A model generated the notes under the pieces. That model did no database searches and was not told where the DNA came from. It saw only the letters and a list, made by a program, of their open reading frames with translations. A stretch of DNA of 64,000 bases, taken from NCBI GenBank assembly GCA_016286165.1, contig JAEESE010000004.1, positions 1-64,000 of the forward strand, given 5' to 3'. A program made the position numbers and the translations under genes. Shown here piece after piece: positions 8,308 through 16,970 of the stretch. Numbering within the stretch: position 1 is the first letter of the stretch; the number at the start of each line of letters is the position of its first letter. Source of the stretch: Bacteroidaceae bacterium (GTDB lineage Bacteria; Bacteroidota; Bacteroidia; Bacteroidales; Bacteroidaceae).

Positions 8308-8430
8308 CGTCGCATCAGCATATTCGACACGTCGTATCAGCATACTCGAGCCGTCGTATCAGCATACTCGAGCCGTCGCATCTGCATATTCGACACGTCG
8401 CATCTGCATACTCGAGCCGTCGTATCAGCC
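8308..8430. repeat. 22-bp tandem array (array 1), five and a half units
   Basis: Units begin at 8308, 8330, 8352, 8374, 8396 and 8418, exactly 22 bp apart. Each unit has a 10-bp dyad (CGACACGTCG or CGAGCCGTCG) and a 12-bp spacer (TATCAGCATACT or CATCTGCATATT). The last unit diverges into a TGACTGGTCG core. The array fills the convergent gap between the AraC gene and the 933-aa lipoprotein gene, ending 41 bp from the latter's stop. The same family recurs at 23041-23128. The rest of the 8180-8470 gap shows no gene. Confidence 0.9.
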
Positions 8431-8470
8431 AACTTGACTGGTCGAAAAAAGATGTAAAATACTTGGATTG

Positions 8471-11272
8471 CTATTCAGCGTCGAAGATGAGGTCTACGCC
8501 TTCGATGGAAACGCTTACATTATCCTTTTCGGTCAGCGTCTTACCTGACTCGTGAAGGAGTTCAGGGTTCCCGCTGTCGTGACTGACGTAATCACGCTCA
8601 TAAGAGACGAGGGTGAAGTTGGGATAATAGGACTCCCAATTGCCTAAGACGCGATTGTCATTGGGATTAGTCGAGGAGCCCATCCAAGTCCTTGTGACGG
8701 CGATGTTTCGGACAGTTATGTCTGTATATTGGGTGAAATATTCGTATGTGTCGCCCCACAACGGATAATCCATCTTTGATGTCCTGCGGAAGTGTAATTC
8801 CGAGATATCCGAGAATTTGTCGCCTGTGCAGTCTGGAATGACTATCGTGATTTCGTTGATGGTGACATCTGGTTTCGTATGCGTCTCCGTCACGGATTCT
8901 GCAATAGCTGTGATACGTAAGCCTTTCCCCACTTTCTCCGTCTTGACTACTCCTTTCTTGTGGATAGGGAAGCCGAAGCTGTTCTTTGATTCGGTTTCAT
9001 AATCTTCAAAGGGCAATGGGTTGAACTCGATACCGCCGAGGGAGACCTTGGTAACGCGAGGTTCCATGGCCCTGCCCTTCTGCACCACGTTGATTTTGAT
9101 GGTTTCGAAGAGCTCATTGTCCTGGTCAACATCCTTGAAGTCGGACTTGTTTGCCGCCCACACCACGATGGTTGCCTTGCGTTCCTTGCCTGTGCTGTTG
9201 GCCGTGACTTTCACGGTGACAGTGGAGTCTGTATCAAGCGATGTGCTCAGCCAATCGACTTCGCCGCCGTCAATGTTGCACCCGAAGAATCGGTATGCGC
9301 CTCTTTTCACGGTTAATGTCTGCTGGCTGGCTTCGGTATTGAACGACAGTTCCTTGGGACTAACGAAAAGTTGCTGGGGTGTTTCACCCTTGCTGACGTT
9401 GATTTCTATGCGGTTGTCGCCGCCTGAAGCCAGATAGGTGTCGCAGATGGTACGTTTATTGTCCCTGTAGTTGAGGTGGCTCACGTTCATGTTCTGCCCC
9501 TCAACAAACCAGACGACTTTGCTTCGGCTGTTTTCCGTCAAAGGCACTTCGGGCGAATACATGGTCCAGTAGGATGTCTTGCGGCCTTGGCGGTCGATCT
9601 CCCAGCAGGAGTAGGAGAAGCGGCGGGCATTGGAGAGGTTGATGATGTCGTTGTTTTCAAGCAGGAACTCTATCTTGTGGCGTAAGGTAGTGCCGTCGGA
9701 CATCTCGAAATCCTTGAGTGCACGCACCCAGAGGCCGTCGCCGTAGAACGAGGTGCTGATATCGTCCTTGTCGAACACAGCCCCGTTGCTTCGGGTGGCC
9801 CGTAACACTTCTGAGGTCGATGTGCCTTCCTTGCCTCCCGTCACCCAAAGGCCGAGAGTAATCTGGTCGAAGAGGTCTTCGGAGTCTTCGTCGTTCATGA
9901 TGCTAAAGTACTTCTGCCTGGGATTGGACGAGTTGTACCAAAGCACCAAGGTGGCAGCGTTGACCATATGATAAGGTATGACAACAATACCGTTTGCAGG
10001 GATGCCGCTAGAAGGCAACAGGTCGCAATGAGCGTCGGTATTGTCCTCGTCAACAAGCAGCGAAATGGTCCTGCTGTTGACAGAGCATTTGCCTTCCATG
10101 AGGACGTTGCCGTGTCGGTCGGTGTAGAAGAACTGATAAGCATGCCCGTCGCGCGACTCGATGCTGAGTTGTGTCATGTCGTTGTCGTTGAAGAATACCT
10201 CGTCGACAAACGCTTGCGGATTGCTCACGCCCATAATGTCCTGCACTTGTGTCACGAACCAGGTGACATCGTCGGGGCTGAGTTTGGTGGCACCGGCTGT
10301 GTTGAGGGCTTCCTGCACGGCTTTGTTGAACTCCTTGACCTGCGCGGTGGTGAAGTCGGAAAGCACACCGGCCAGATCCGTGCCGTCGGGCAGCACGTCC
10401 TTCAGGCCGTTTGTCAGCAGTTTGAGATTGGAATTGATAGCGTCGAGGCAGGTCTCTGCGCTGAGGTTACCCTTGCACACTTCGAGCACTACATTGCCGT
10501 TGTTGTTAACGAAATCGTAGGCCGTCTGCCCCCAAGAGATGAGATCGTCGCCCGAGGCAAACACAATGTTGCAACCCTGCTCAATGATAGGTCCTGCGCA
10601 GCGGAGCATCATCTTGATTTCATAAAGGTCATGCTCATCGAGATAGTTGGCCACTTGCTCGGCCGGAGTAGAGGTCGACGATCGACGTTCGGATATTACA
10701 GCCGTGTAGATGAATACCGCAGCATCATCGAATTCACCACGTGAGAACGACGTCCAGAAATCCTCGCACCCTACGCGGTAGGAATCAGGCAGATTCTGGC
10801 TACCATAAGCCGGTGCGGCCATGATGATGCGCCAAATCTGCTGACGAGCTTCAGGTCCTATCTGACCGGTCTCTATCATAGCACCAAGGAGGGTGGCTCG
10901 GTACAAAGCATTGGCGTTGTTGATGGCTTGCTTGAACTTGACCAGTCCCACGGCCGTGGACCACACGCCTCGCGTCTGGGGCTGATAGTAGACCGTGCGA
11001 ATAAGCTCCCATAGCCGTTCGGCATCATTGCACTTGGCATCAGGGTCTATGGCAGCCATCATACACCTCGACATGAGTTCTGCCAGGCTGGCTGATGCTT
11101 CGTCCTCACCTAAAGTTGGTATCTTTGGCTTGTCTGGCTCAACCGGTACAACGGGAGTATCAGGGGTTGAAGGTTCGGGCTTGTCCTCTTTTTCGCTACA
11201 AGCCACCATCGCCATCGTGAGGCAAAGGGCCGTCAATATGGTCCATACTTTACTGGCAAGTTTCATATTCAT
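8471..11272 (-). CDS. BACON-domain lipoprotein, 933 aa
   Basis: A large lipoprotein: signal MAMVACSEKE, then a Pro/Asp-rich linker (to about residue 55) and a long helical region (about 60-350) that I do not recognise. A beta-rich middle with a Ca-like DEDNTDAHCD stretch follows. A BACON module lies at about residues 635-735 (SPKELSFNTEASQQTLTV, then VDWLSTSLD, then ATIVVWA), with a further beta domain at the end. BACON domains are common in Bacteroidetes surface proteins and may bind mucin or carbohydrate. No catalytic motif is seen. It stands alone, with the 22-bp array past its stop codon. Role at the cell surface inferred. Confidence 0.8.
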   Translation of the reverse strand: MNMKLASKVWTILTALCLTMAMVACSEKEDKPEPSTPDTPVVPVEPDKPKIPTLGEDEASASLAELMSRCMMAAIDPDAKCNDAERLWELIRTVYYQPQTRGVWSTAVGLVKFKQAINNANALYRATLLGAMIETGQIGPEARQQIWRIIMAAPAYGSQNLPDSYRVGCEDFWTSFSRGEFDDAAVFIYTAVISERRSSTSTPAEQVANYLDEHDLYEIKMMLRCAGPIIEQGCNIVFASGDDLISWGQTAYDFVNNNGNVVLEVCKGNLSAETCLDAINSNLKLLTNGLKDVLPDGTDLAGVLSDFTTAQVKEFNKAVQEALNTAGATKLSPDDVTWFVTQVQDIMGVSNPQAFVDEVFFNDNDMTQLSIESRDGHAYQFFYTDRHGNVLMEGKCSVNSRTISLLVDEDNTDAHCDLLPSSGIPANGIVVIPYHMVNAATLVLWYNSSNPRQKYFSIMNDEDSEDLFDQITLGLWVTGGKEGTSTSEVLRATRSNGAVFDKDDISTSFYGDGLWVRALKDFEMSDGTTLRHKIEFLLENNDIINLSNARRFSYSCWEIDRQGRKTSYWTMYSPEVPLTENSRSKVVWFVEGQNMNVSHLNYRDNKRTICDTYLASGGDNRIEINVSKGETPQQLFVSPKELSFNTEASQQTLTVKRGAYRFFGCNIDGGEVDWLSTSLDTDSTVTVKVTANSTGKERKATIVVWAANKSDFKDVDQDNELFETIKINVVQKGRAMEPRVTKVSLGGIEFNPLPFEDYETESKNSFGFPIHKKGVVKTEKVGKGLRITAIAESVTETHTKPDVTINEITIVIPDCTGDKFSDISELHFRRTSKMDYPLWGDTYEYFTQYTDITVRNIAVTRTWMGSSTNPNDNRVLGNWESYYPNFTLVSYERDYVSHDSGNPELLHESGKTLTEKDNVSVSIEGVDLIFDAE

Positions 11273-11464
11273 TCTTATTAATACGACAATAAATATCTTA
11301 TCAGACGCAAAGAAACGACTTAAATGTTGAATGACAAAATATTACGTCTGTTTTTTTGTGTCGTATGTAAGAATAAATACTGAAACAGCAAAGGCAGCGG
11401 ACTGCTGAAAACAATTCGCACCTTTGAAGTTCTTTTTCCGATGTTTATTTCCGAAGAAAAAACG

Positions 11465-11956
11465 TCATTTGCCGTTGAGGGCCGCAGCGCTGCTTTCGTC
11501 CTGATTGCAGACGAGCACCACTTGCTTGCCCTCGTAGTCGCGGTCAAGAATAATGATGGACAGGGGCTGACTGCGGAATGACTGCTGCTCGCCGAGGCTG
11601 ACATCATAAGAGTAGAAGAGCGAATCGCCCTTAACCTCAACACGCTGCGGATGAATCTCTGTGGTGATATCCGTAGGGGGCAACACCACGGCCAGCACAA
11701 ACTGCTTGGAGAAATCGATATCCGTAGGCTTGCCCTCGGGGCCCATGGTGGTGGCCATGCCGAAGAGCTGACTGAACTGCTCCTGAGTGCTTATCTTCGG
11801 ACTTGCAGGAATCTGCTGGTTGTTCTTGAAGAAGTAGTTTCGAGCCACTTCAAAAGGTATCGGGCCGTCGCCAACGGCAGCGGCAACGGGCTTGCAACAT
11901 GTGAGAACGGCTGTGCATAGCAGCAGCGACAATATCGTAAAAACGTTCCTTTTCAT
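11465..11956 (-). CDS. Small lipoprotein, PrcB-like C-terminal domain
   Basis: A 163-residue protein with a lipoprotein signal (AVLTCCKPVA). The remainder has the feel of the PrcB_C family: FSQLFGMATTMGPEGKPTDIDFSKQFVLAVVLPPTD (shown here only as an order of blocks), then a strand pair SQPLSIIILDRDY and VVLVCNQDE. PrcB-type proteins assist a secreted protease in Treponema, and elsewhere the role is unknown. It lies 19 nt past the GH2 gene on the same strand and is probably co-transcribed. Between it and the 933-aa gene (11273-11464) no gene is seen. Confidence 0.5.
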   Translation of the reverse strand: MKRNVFTILSLLLCTAVLTCCKPVAAAVGDGPIPFEVARNYFFKNNQQIPASPKISTQEQFSQLFGMATTMGPEGKPTDIDFSKQFVLAVVLPPTDITTEIHPQRVEVKGDSLFYSYDVSLGEQQSFRSQPLSIIILDRDYEGKQVVLVCNQDESSAAALNGK

Positions 11957-11975
11957 ACTCTTATAATAATTTGGT

Positions 11976-12605
11976 CTACATATATTTAGCCGTGATACTG
12001 AGTTTTGCCGTGGGGAGGCCTTGGGGCTTCACGGCGAGGGCGGCTTTACCGGCTTTTGTGGTGCTACGAACGACAACGATGGCGCGGCCTTTCCACGTGG
12101 TGACGTGCGACGACGTTGCGGGCTCGGCGTCCTTTAGGTCAGCTGAGGCAGCAGCCAGGAGAGTGCCTTGGCCATTGACAGCCACCTCGCAGGGCACAGC
12201 AGCCTCGGGGCAGACGTTCCCATCCTTGTCCACGACCTCAACGACGATGAATGCCAGCGACTGACCATCGGGTGTCATGACCTTGCGGTCGGCTGTCAGG
12301 CGCAGACATGCAGGAGCACCTGCCGTGGCAAGGGTGACGGTCTTGCCTCCTGCTTCAGCGCGCAGGATGCCTGACTGATAGGGCAAGGTGAATACGGCTT
12401 TGAACTGCGTATCGCGGTTCACCGTCTTCGTATCGACAAGGCGTTCATTGAGATAGAGCTTCACCTCTGGAGCCTTGGTGTATATCTCGACGTCGATGGG
12501 CTTGCCTTCCCACCCGCTCCATGTCCATGACTCCCATGTGGGCCATACGCTCCAGGCCGTCTCCTTGATGGTACCGCGGTAGCCATTGGGCTCGCGCACA
12601 GCCAT
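11976..12605 (-). pseudogene. GH2 glycosidase, C-terminal part after a frameshift
   Basis: This frame continues the GH2 enzyme encoded at 12650-14323. Reading upstream of its first ATG the frame encodes TGWRKPISHYRQILW, the conserved GH2 segment that should follow CGDVD, so the two parts were one protein of about 780 residues. The segment carries a DUF4982-like domain (IDVEIYTKAPEVKLYLNE) and a C-terminal immunoglobulin-like domain (LAFIVVEVVDKDGNVCPEA). It probably is not translated alone, because no promoter is present. It is either a disrupted gene or the product of a base-call or assembly error at about 12671-12676. Confidence 0.75.
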
Positions 12606-12649
12606 ATAAAGACTTGGGGAGGTCTGCCAGAGGATTTGGCGGTAGTGGC

Positions 12650-14323
12650 TTATAGGCTTGCGCCAGCCGGTGTGTCGACATCGCCGCAGTAGGCTCCGTG
12701 CCAGTCGGGTTGCCCGCCGGCGACGTAGTGCTCGCCTGGCCGTTCACCTTCGTAGTAGTAGCGGCCGATACCTGATTCTCCAAGATAATCGAGACCTGTC
12801 CACACGATATCGCCGATGATGTATGGGTGGTCGTGGACGAGCGCCCAGTTGTTGAAGGCGTCGCGGGGATAGCTCTCGGTCTGCCACATCACACGCTGCG
12901 GATCGCGCTTGTGATCGGAGGCGTGTTTGTGAATCATATAGTTGTAGCCTACGATATCAAGCACCTCGGCATGGGGATCGTAGATCTCCCAGTCGTTGTC
13001 CCAGGCGCAGAGGGCTTCGGTGACGGGACGCGAGGTGTCGATGCTGCGCGCGGCGGCCTTGAGGCGTCGGGCTGTGGTGACGACGCGCAGGTCCTTACGC
13101 TCGATGACCTCGTTGCCTATGCTCCAGGCTATGATGCTGGGGTGGTTGACGTCGCGCCGCACCATGGCATGCACCTCCTGCTCGGCCTGCGCGTCGAAGA
13201 AGAGGTGGAAATCGTGGGGATTCTTCTCAGACCGCCATCCGTCAAACGCCTCGTCGATGACCAGCATGCCCAAGGTGTCGCAGGCTGCGAGGAAGGCTGG
13301 CGAGGGCGGGTTGTGAGAGGTGCGGATTAGGTTGAAACCAGCCTCTTTCATCAAACGTACCTTACGCACTTCAGCATCATCAAACGCCATGGCGCCGAGG
13401 ACGCCGTCGTCGTGGTGAAGGCAGGCGCCGTTGATGAGGGTGGACTGTCCGTTGAGACGGAAGCCCTGCTTGGCATCATATTCTATAGTACGTATGCCAA
13501 AGGGCACGTCCATCTCGTCGAGAACGGTGCCGTCGTCCTTTGCCAATGTCAGATGGGCGGTGTACATCTCCGGCTTCTCCGGCGTCCACAAACGTGGCTG
13601 GGCAATGTAGAGGAATGCTACAGGCGACATCCGCCGGTACTGGTCCAAGAACTTGATATTCACTTGCTTCGACTGGTCGCCCACGCGAGCGGTAAACACC
13701 AGCCCGTCGCGAAAACCGCCCTTCTCATTCACCATCGTAGCCTTGATGCGCAACTGCGCCTTGCCGTCGGCCACGCCCAGGGTGACGACGCTGATGCCCG
13801 GGCCCTGATGGGGAGCAAAATGAACGTCGCTACTCTCCTCAAGCCACACGTGGCGATAGATGCCGGAGCCCGAATACCAGCGACAGTTGGGCTGGTGGGA
13901 GTTATCCACGTTCACAACCACCTCATTACGTCCCAGCACCAGATACGGTGTGATGTCCACAGCAAACGAGGTGTATCCGTAGTCGTGGTGCCCGGCTTGA
14001 TTACCGTTCACGTAGATATCAGCACGCTCATACACGCCCTCGAAGTAGAGTTCGGTATGGGGAGCCAAACGCTTGAGCACGAAGGTCTTGCTATATTCGG
14101 CCACGCCGCCCTGGAACCAGCCGCCGCCTGTGCCTGTGGCACCTGACGAAGGGTCGGGAGCCTCGTAGATGTCCCAGTCGTGGGGCAAATTCACGGCGAT
14201 GGTTTTGCCATTGCGTGTGAACTGCCAGCCGCTGTCGAAGAACTGGCGGGTGCGTGCAGAAACTGTTGTCATGACGGCTGCTATGGCCATTGTCAACAAC
14301 GATAAGAAGAAACGTTTCATCAT
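12650..14323 (-). CDS. GH2 beta-galactosidase-like enzyme, N-terminal part (frameshifted)
   Basis: 557 residues of a family-2 glycosidase. Signal peptide, then sugar-binding jelly roll (FDSGWQFTRNG, VNLPHDWDI, GGGWFQGGV, YERADIYVNG), immunoglobulin-like domain and TIM barrel. The acid/base Glu lies in IIAWSIGNEV and the likely nucleophile in MWQTESYPRD; SHNPPSP and DEAFDGW are also conserved. The frame runs into TAA at 12650 right after YCGDVD. A one-base shift restores TGWRKPISHYR, so the enzyme is split from its C-terminus. The barrel is nearly complete, so residual activity is conceivable. It follows the CotH gene by 28 nt and is likely in the same unit. Confidence 0.85.
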   Translation of the reverse strand: MMKRFFLSLLTMAIAAVMTTVSARTRQFFDSGWQFTRNGKTIAVNLPHDWDIYEAPDPSSGATGTGGGWFQGGVAEYSKTFVLKRLAPHTELYFEGVYERADIYVNGNQAGHHDYGYTSFAVDITPYLVLGRNEVVVNVDNSHQPNCRWYSGSGIYRHVWLEESSDVHFAPHQGPGISVVTLGVADGKAQLRIKATMVNEKGGFRDGLVFTARVGDQSKQVNIKFLDQYRRMSPVAFLYIAQPRLWTPEKPEMYTAHLTLAKDDGTVLDEMDVPFGIRTIEYDAKQGFRLNGQSTLINGACLHHDDGVLGAMAFDDAEVRKVRLMKEAGFNLIRTSHNPPSPAFLAACDTLGMLVIDEAFDGWRSEKNPHDFHLFFDAQAEQEVHAMVRRDVNHPSIIAWSIGNEVIERKDLRVVTTARRLKAAARSIDTSRPVTEALCAWDNDWEIYDPHAEVLDIVGYNYMIHKHASDHKRDPQRVMWQTESYPRDAFNNWALVHDHPYIIGDIVWTGLDYLGESGIGRYYYEGERPGEHYVAGGQPDWHGAYCGDVDTPAGASL

Positions 14324-14351
14324 GGTTGATATCTTTTATGTATTTTGTTGA

Positions 14352-15971
14352 TTACCAAGGGAATTGCCTTTTCTTTTCTACAAGCGGTTGAATGCGTGGT
14401 TGCCAATCGCTATCGAAGCGGTCGATGTTGGTATCGAGAAAGACCAGACGGTCGGCAAGCCATTGCTTCAACGTCTGTATCTCCTCATCGTAGCTGCTGA
14501 CGCGGTAGGCGGCAAACATGCCAACGGCATCGAAATGGAACTCGCCCATATCAGGGAAACCGCCTTCGGGAATCTCACCCATCTGCGGAGGGAACTCATC
14601 CATGCGGGGAAAACCACCCATACGTGGAAAACCGCCCATTCCGGGAAAGCCACCCATGCGGGGAAAAGCGCCGAAGGGGGGAACGCCCATGACGGGGAAG
14701 CCACCTTGTGGAGGGAAGCCACCACTCATGCCGGGGAAGCCGCCGAAAGGAGGCGCACCCATCTGCTGCCGCTGGTCGGCCAGCTGTTGTTTCTGCTCCT
14801 CGCTCACAAGTAGTTCCGGATAAACGGCAAAATGGCGGTTGGCGGCCTCTGAGAGCAGTTGGGCCTGACAGTCGATATAAGCGTTGATGGATTTGTTGCT
14901 GAGCACACTCTTCCGGAGTTCGAAATATCGTTTCTTTACTGCCTTGCGGAACGCGGGGTCTTGCAACAAGCGTTGCCACATGGCAGGCGTAGGATTGTTG
15001 CTCGCGCCCTCGAAACACCAGGCTTCAAGATTGTTGGCATTAGCGAAATTACAGTTGCCATAGGCCAGATTATAATCCCATACGGGACCTGCTACGAGGC
15101 GGCCACCGCTGCCGTCGGGACGCTGCCGTTCCTTGTAGAAATATGCACTACGTTTGTAGCCGTCGGCATTGAGACTGAGCTCAGTATGAATGAAATAGTC
15201 GACAAACGAAGGAACATCGATATAGCGGGCATAGCCCTTCTGACGGTCGGCAAAGAGGTCGGACTGAATGACCTGCTCCACGGTGTCGACAAAGCTTTGG
15301 ATATACTCTAACTGCTCGGGCATCAGCTTCTTTTTCTTAGGGTAGATGCACGACCAAATGACTTCGCTGGTCATGCTACCCTCCCCTATCCCGGGCACGG
15401 AGGAGGCAAACGTGGCATCGTCCTCGTTGAACGTGTCGATGCGCAGCAGGTAGCCTCCAGTAAGGTTGCGCCCACAGGTGTCGGTTGTCGTCATACGACT
15501 GATGTTTACACGGTCGGCACCCTGTTTGATGGCTTCGGCAAGGATATAAATGCCTCGGTAGTCGCCATTAAATGTCAGTTCCACAAAGCGTGTTCGGGGC
15601 GCCCAATGGCCCATTTCGCGCCATAGCTGGAAGGCCAAAGGGTCGCGCAACATGGAAACGTCGTTGTAGGGAGCCAGCAGTACCCAGTCGCTGTGGGCGG
15701 GCATTCCAAGAAGGCTCACCGGTCGTTCGGCTGCATCTGCATCCCACGTCTCCAGCGTGTATTTCTTTTGTGCAAAGCCCAAAGAACTGTTACCACGCAG
15801 TTTGATGCCTATGGGACCGTCGTAGCCGTCGGTAGTCATGCGAGCCGCCACTTTCTCGCGGGCATTCAGTTCCGTGGCAGCCTTGATGCTTATATGCCCC
15901 ACCGACTTTTGCTGAGCCATCGATGTGGAGGCAAAGATAAGAATAATGTATAGTAACAATCTTGACTTCAT
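14352..15971 (-). CDS. CotH kinase-family protein with Met-rich GGFPxM repeats
   Basis: 539 residues with a signal peptide (MKSRLLLYIILIFASTSMA). The CotH fold (PF08757, an atypical protein kinase family first seen in spore coats) is shown by IKLRGNSSLGF, KKYTLE, LAPYNDVSMLRD, FNGDYRGIYILAE, GYLLRID and GPVWDYNLAYGN, the last holding the metal-binding Asp. At about residues 405-481 an insertion of roughly ten GGFPxM-type hexapeptides interrupts the C-terminal half, encoded by 18-bp DNA repeats. Start 15971 overlaps the upstream stop by 4 nt. An in-frame ATG at 15992 is less likely. The target of phosphorylation, if any, is unknown. Confidence 0.85.
   Translation of the reverse strand: MKSRLLLYIILIFASTSMAQQKSVGHISIKAATELNAREKVAARMTTDGYDGPIGIKLRGNSSLGFAQKKYTLETWDADAAERPVSLLGMPAHSDWVLLAPYNDVSMLRDPLAFQLWREMGHWAPRTRFVELTFNGDYRGIYILAEAIKQGADRVNISRMTTTDTCGRNLTGGYLLRIDTFNEDDATFASSVPGIGEGSMTSEVIWSCIYPKKKKLMPEQLEYIQSFVDTVEQVIQSDLFADRQKGYARYIDVPSFVDYFIHTELSLNADGYKRSAYFYKERQRPDGSGGRLVAGPVWDYNLAYGNCNFANANNLEAWCFEGASNNPTPAMWQRLLQDPAFRKAVKKRYFELRKSVLSNKSINAYIDCQAQLLSEAANRHFAVYPELLVSEEQKQQLADQRQQMGAPPFGGFPGMSGGFPPQGGFPVMGVPPFGAFPRMGGFPGMGGFPRMGGFPRMDEFPPQMGEIPEGGFPDMGEFHFDAVGMFAAYRVSSYDEEIQTLKQWLADRLVFLDTNIDRFDSDWQPRIQPLVEKKRQFPW
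14536..14757. repeat. 18-bp in-frame tandem repeats encoding GGFPxM
   Basis: Imperfect 18-bp units (minus strand GGNTTTCCNNNNATGGGN) run through the 3' part of the CotH gene and encode about ten Gly-Gly-Phe-Pro-x-Met hexapeptides. Because the unit is a multiple of three, copy-number change would keep the frame and vary the length of the loop. Confidence 0.8.
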
Positions 15972-16393
15972 GGTTTCCAGATGAACAGGCATTCGGATGA
16001 GACGATGGGACGTAATAGCTCCAACGTGGCGTCCGATAGATTGTAAACAGTCATATTCGTATCATCGCCGCTGAGGGTTATCATAGCATCGGCTGTCGGC
16101 AAACTGATATAGAGCATGCTCAGCTGAAACATACACTTCGACACCAAAGCCTCGAGGACCTTGGGTTCGGGATTCGTAAGCCATTGCTCGCCGTCGGGAC
16201 TGACATCGAAGTCCTCGTAGCAGTTGAGTTTGAGCAGTATATCAGTAAACTTCCGGTAGAGTTCATCTACCTTGGGATGCTCGAGAAAGTGGCGCTCAAC
16301 AGCGAAGTACTGCCCCCGGCTGTTCGCGGGCACTTGCTTTGGAAGAATATCTATCACCCAATAGGGTTTTTCCAAATATGATTCAATAAGCAT
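15968..16393 (-). CDS. Hypothetical protein coupled to the CotH gene
   Basis: 141 residues, no signal peptide or membrane span, not recognised. The N-terminal part (YLEKPYWVIDILPKQVP) and a central helix pair (VDELYRKFTDILLKLNCYEDF) are followed by a strand pair (ADAMITLSGDDTNMTVYNLS). Its stop overlaps the CotH start by 4 nt (ATGA), so the two are probably made in fixed ratio. A role with CotH (substrate, adaptor or cytoplasmic partner) is inferred from coupling only. Confidence 0.65.
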   Translation of the reverse strand: MLIESYLEKPYWVIDILPKQVPANSRGQYFAVERHFLEHPKVDELYRKFTDILLKLNCYEDFDVSPDGEQWLTNPEPKVLEALVSKCMFQLSMLYISLPTADAMITLSGDDTNMTVYNLSDATLELLRPIVSSECLFIWKP

Positions 16394-16401
16394 TTATTTA
16401 G

Positions 16402-16429
16402 TTGACAGTTGATAATTGACAGTTGATAG
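16402..16429. repeat. Two 14-bp direct repeats in a divergent promoter region
   Basis: TTGACAGTTGATAA (16402-16415) is followed directly by TTGACAGTTGATAG (16416-16429). They lie between the divergent hypothetical gene (start 16393) and the DUF4491 gene, upstream of its -7 element at 16512. They could be a binding site or simple-sequence DNA. Confidence 0.7.
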
Positions 16430-16511
16430 TTGTAGGGTAATGAGGAACGAAAAAAAGCCATTATGAATGATGAATCCTTTGCAAAAATAAGGATAAATGC
16501 GGAAATATCGT

Positions 16512-16519
16512 TATCTTTG
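16512..16519 (+). promoter_or_regulatory. -7 element TATCTTTG for the DUF4491 gene
   Basis: Exact TAnnTTTG match 55 nt upstream of the ATG at 16574. A -33 box at the proper distance is not clear. Its position rules out the longer frame starting at 16463. Confidence 0.6.
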
Positions 16520-16573
16520 CACTCGATTTTAGGATTCTTTATATTATCAGACCATCAACGAGCAACAACAGAT

Positions 16574-16903
16574 ATGCATTTTACAGGTATCATCATAGCC
16601 ATTTGCACGTTCCTAACCATAGGCATCTGGCACCCTATCGTCATAAAAACAGAATACTACTGGGGCACACGCGCATGGGTTGTGTATCTGGTGATTGGAC
16701 TGGCCTCCATAGGGGCAGCCCTGTTTATCGAGAACACACTCATCTCAGCCATCGTGGGAGTGTTCGGAGCCTCGGCGCTATGGGGCATTGGCGAACTATT
16801 CCACCAGAAGAAACGAGTGGAGAAAGGCTGGTTCCCAAAGAATCCGAGACGCGCGAGCAAGGAGCCTAAGGCGCAAGGAGAGACTCAGCGCGATGGTGAG
16901 TAA
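16574..16903 (+). CDS. DUF4491 membrane protein
   Basis: 109 residues with three hydrophobic segments: FTGIIIAICTFLTIGIW, a second around VVYLVIGLASIGAALF and a third around AIVGVFGASALWGIGE. The segment HPIVIKTEYYWG between the first two is the family hallmark. A basic cytoplasmic tail follows (HQKKRVEKGWFPKNPRR). DUF4491 proteins are small inner-membrane proteins of unknown function, common in Bacteroidetes and Firmicutes. The start at 16574 is fixed by the upstream -7 element. The gene converges on the GH43 gene, with a 67-bp gap holding nothing recognisable. Confidence 0.8.
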   Translation: MHFTGIIIAICTFLTIGIWHPIVIKTEYYWGTRAWVVYLVIGLASIGAALFIENTLISAIVGVFGASALWGIGELFHQKKRVEKGWFPKNPRRASKEPKAQGETQRDGE

Positions 16904-16970
16904 TGCCAAGCAGCTATTAATTCGTAGCAGCCATCACCCTACGGAAGGCAACAACCGTTACAACGGAATA

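Noticed and set aside
8308..8430. Array considered as CRISPR
   Set aside because: The period is 22 bp, with similar spacers repeated between units and no cas genes nearby. Real CRISPR repeats are longer with unique spacers.
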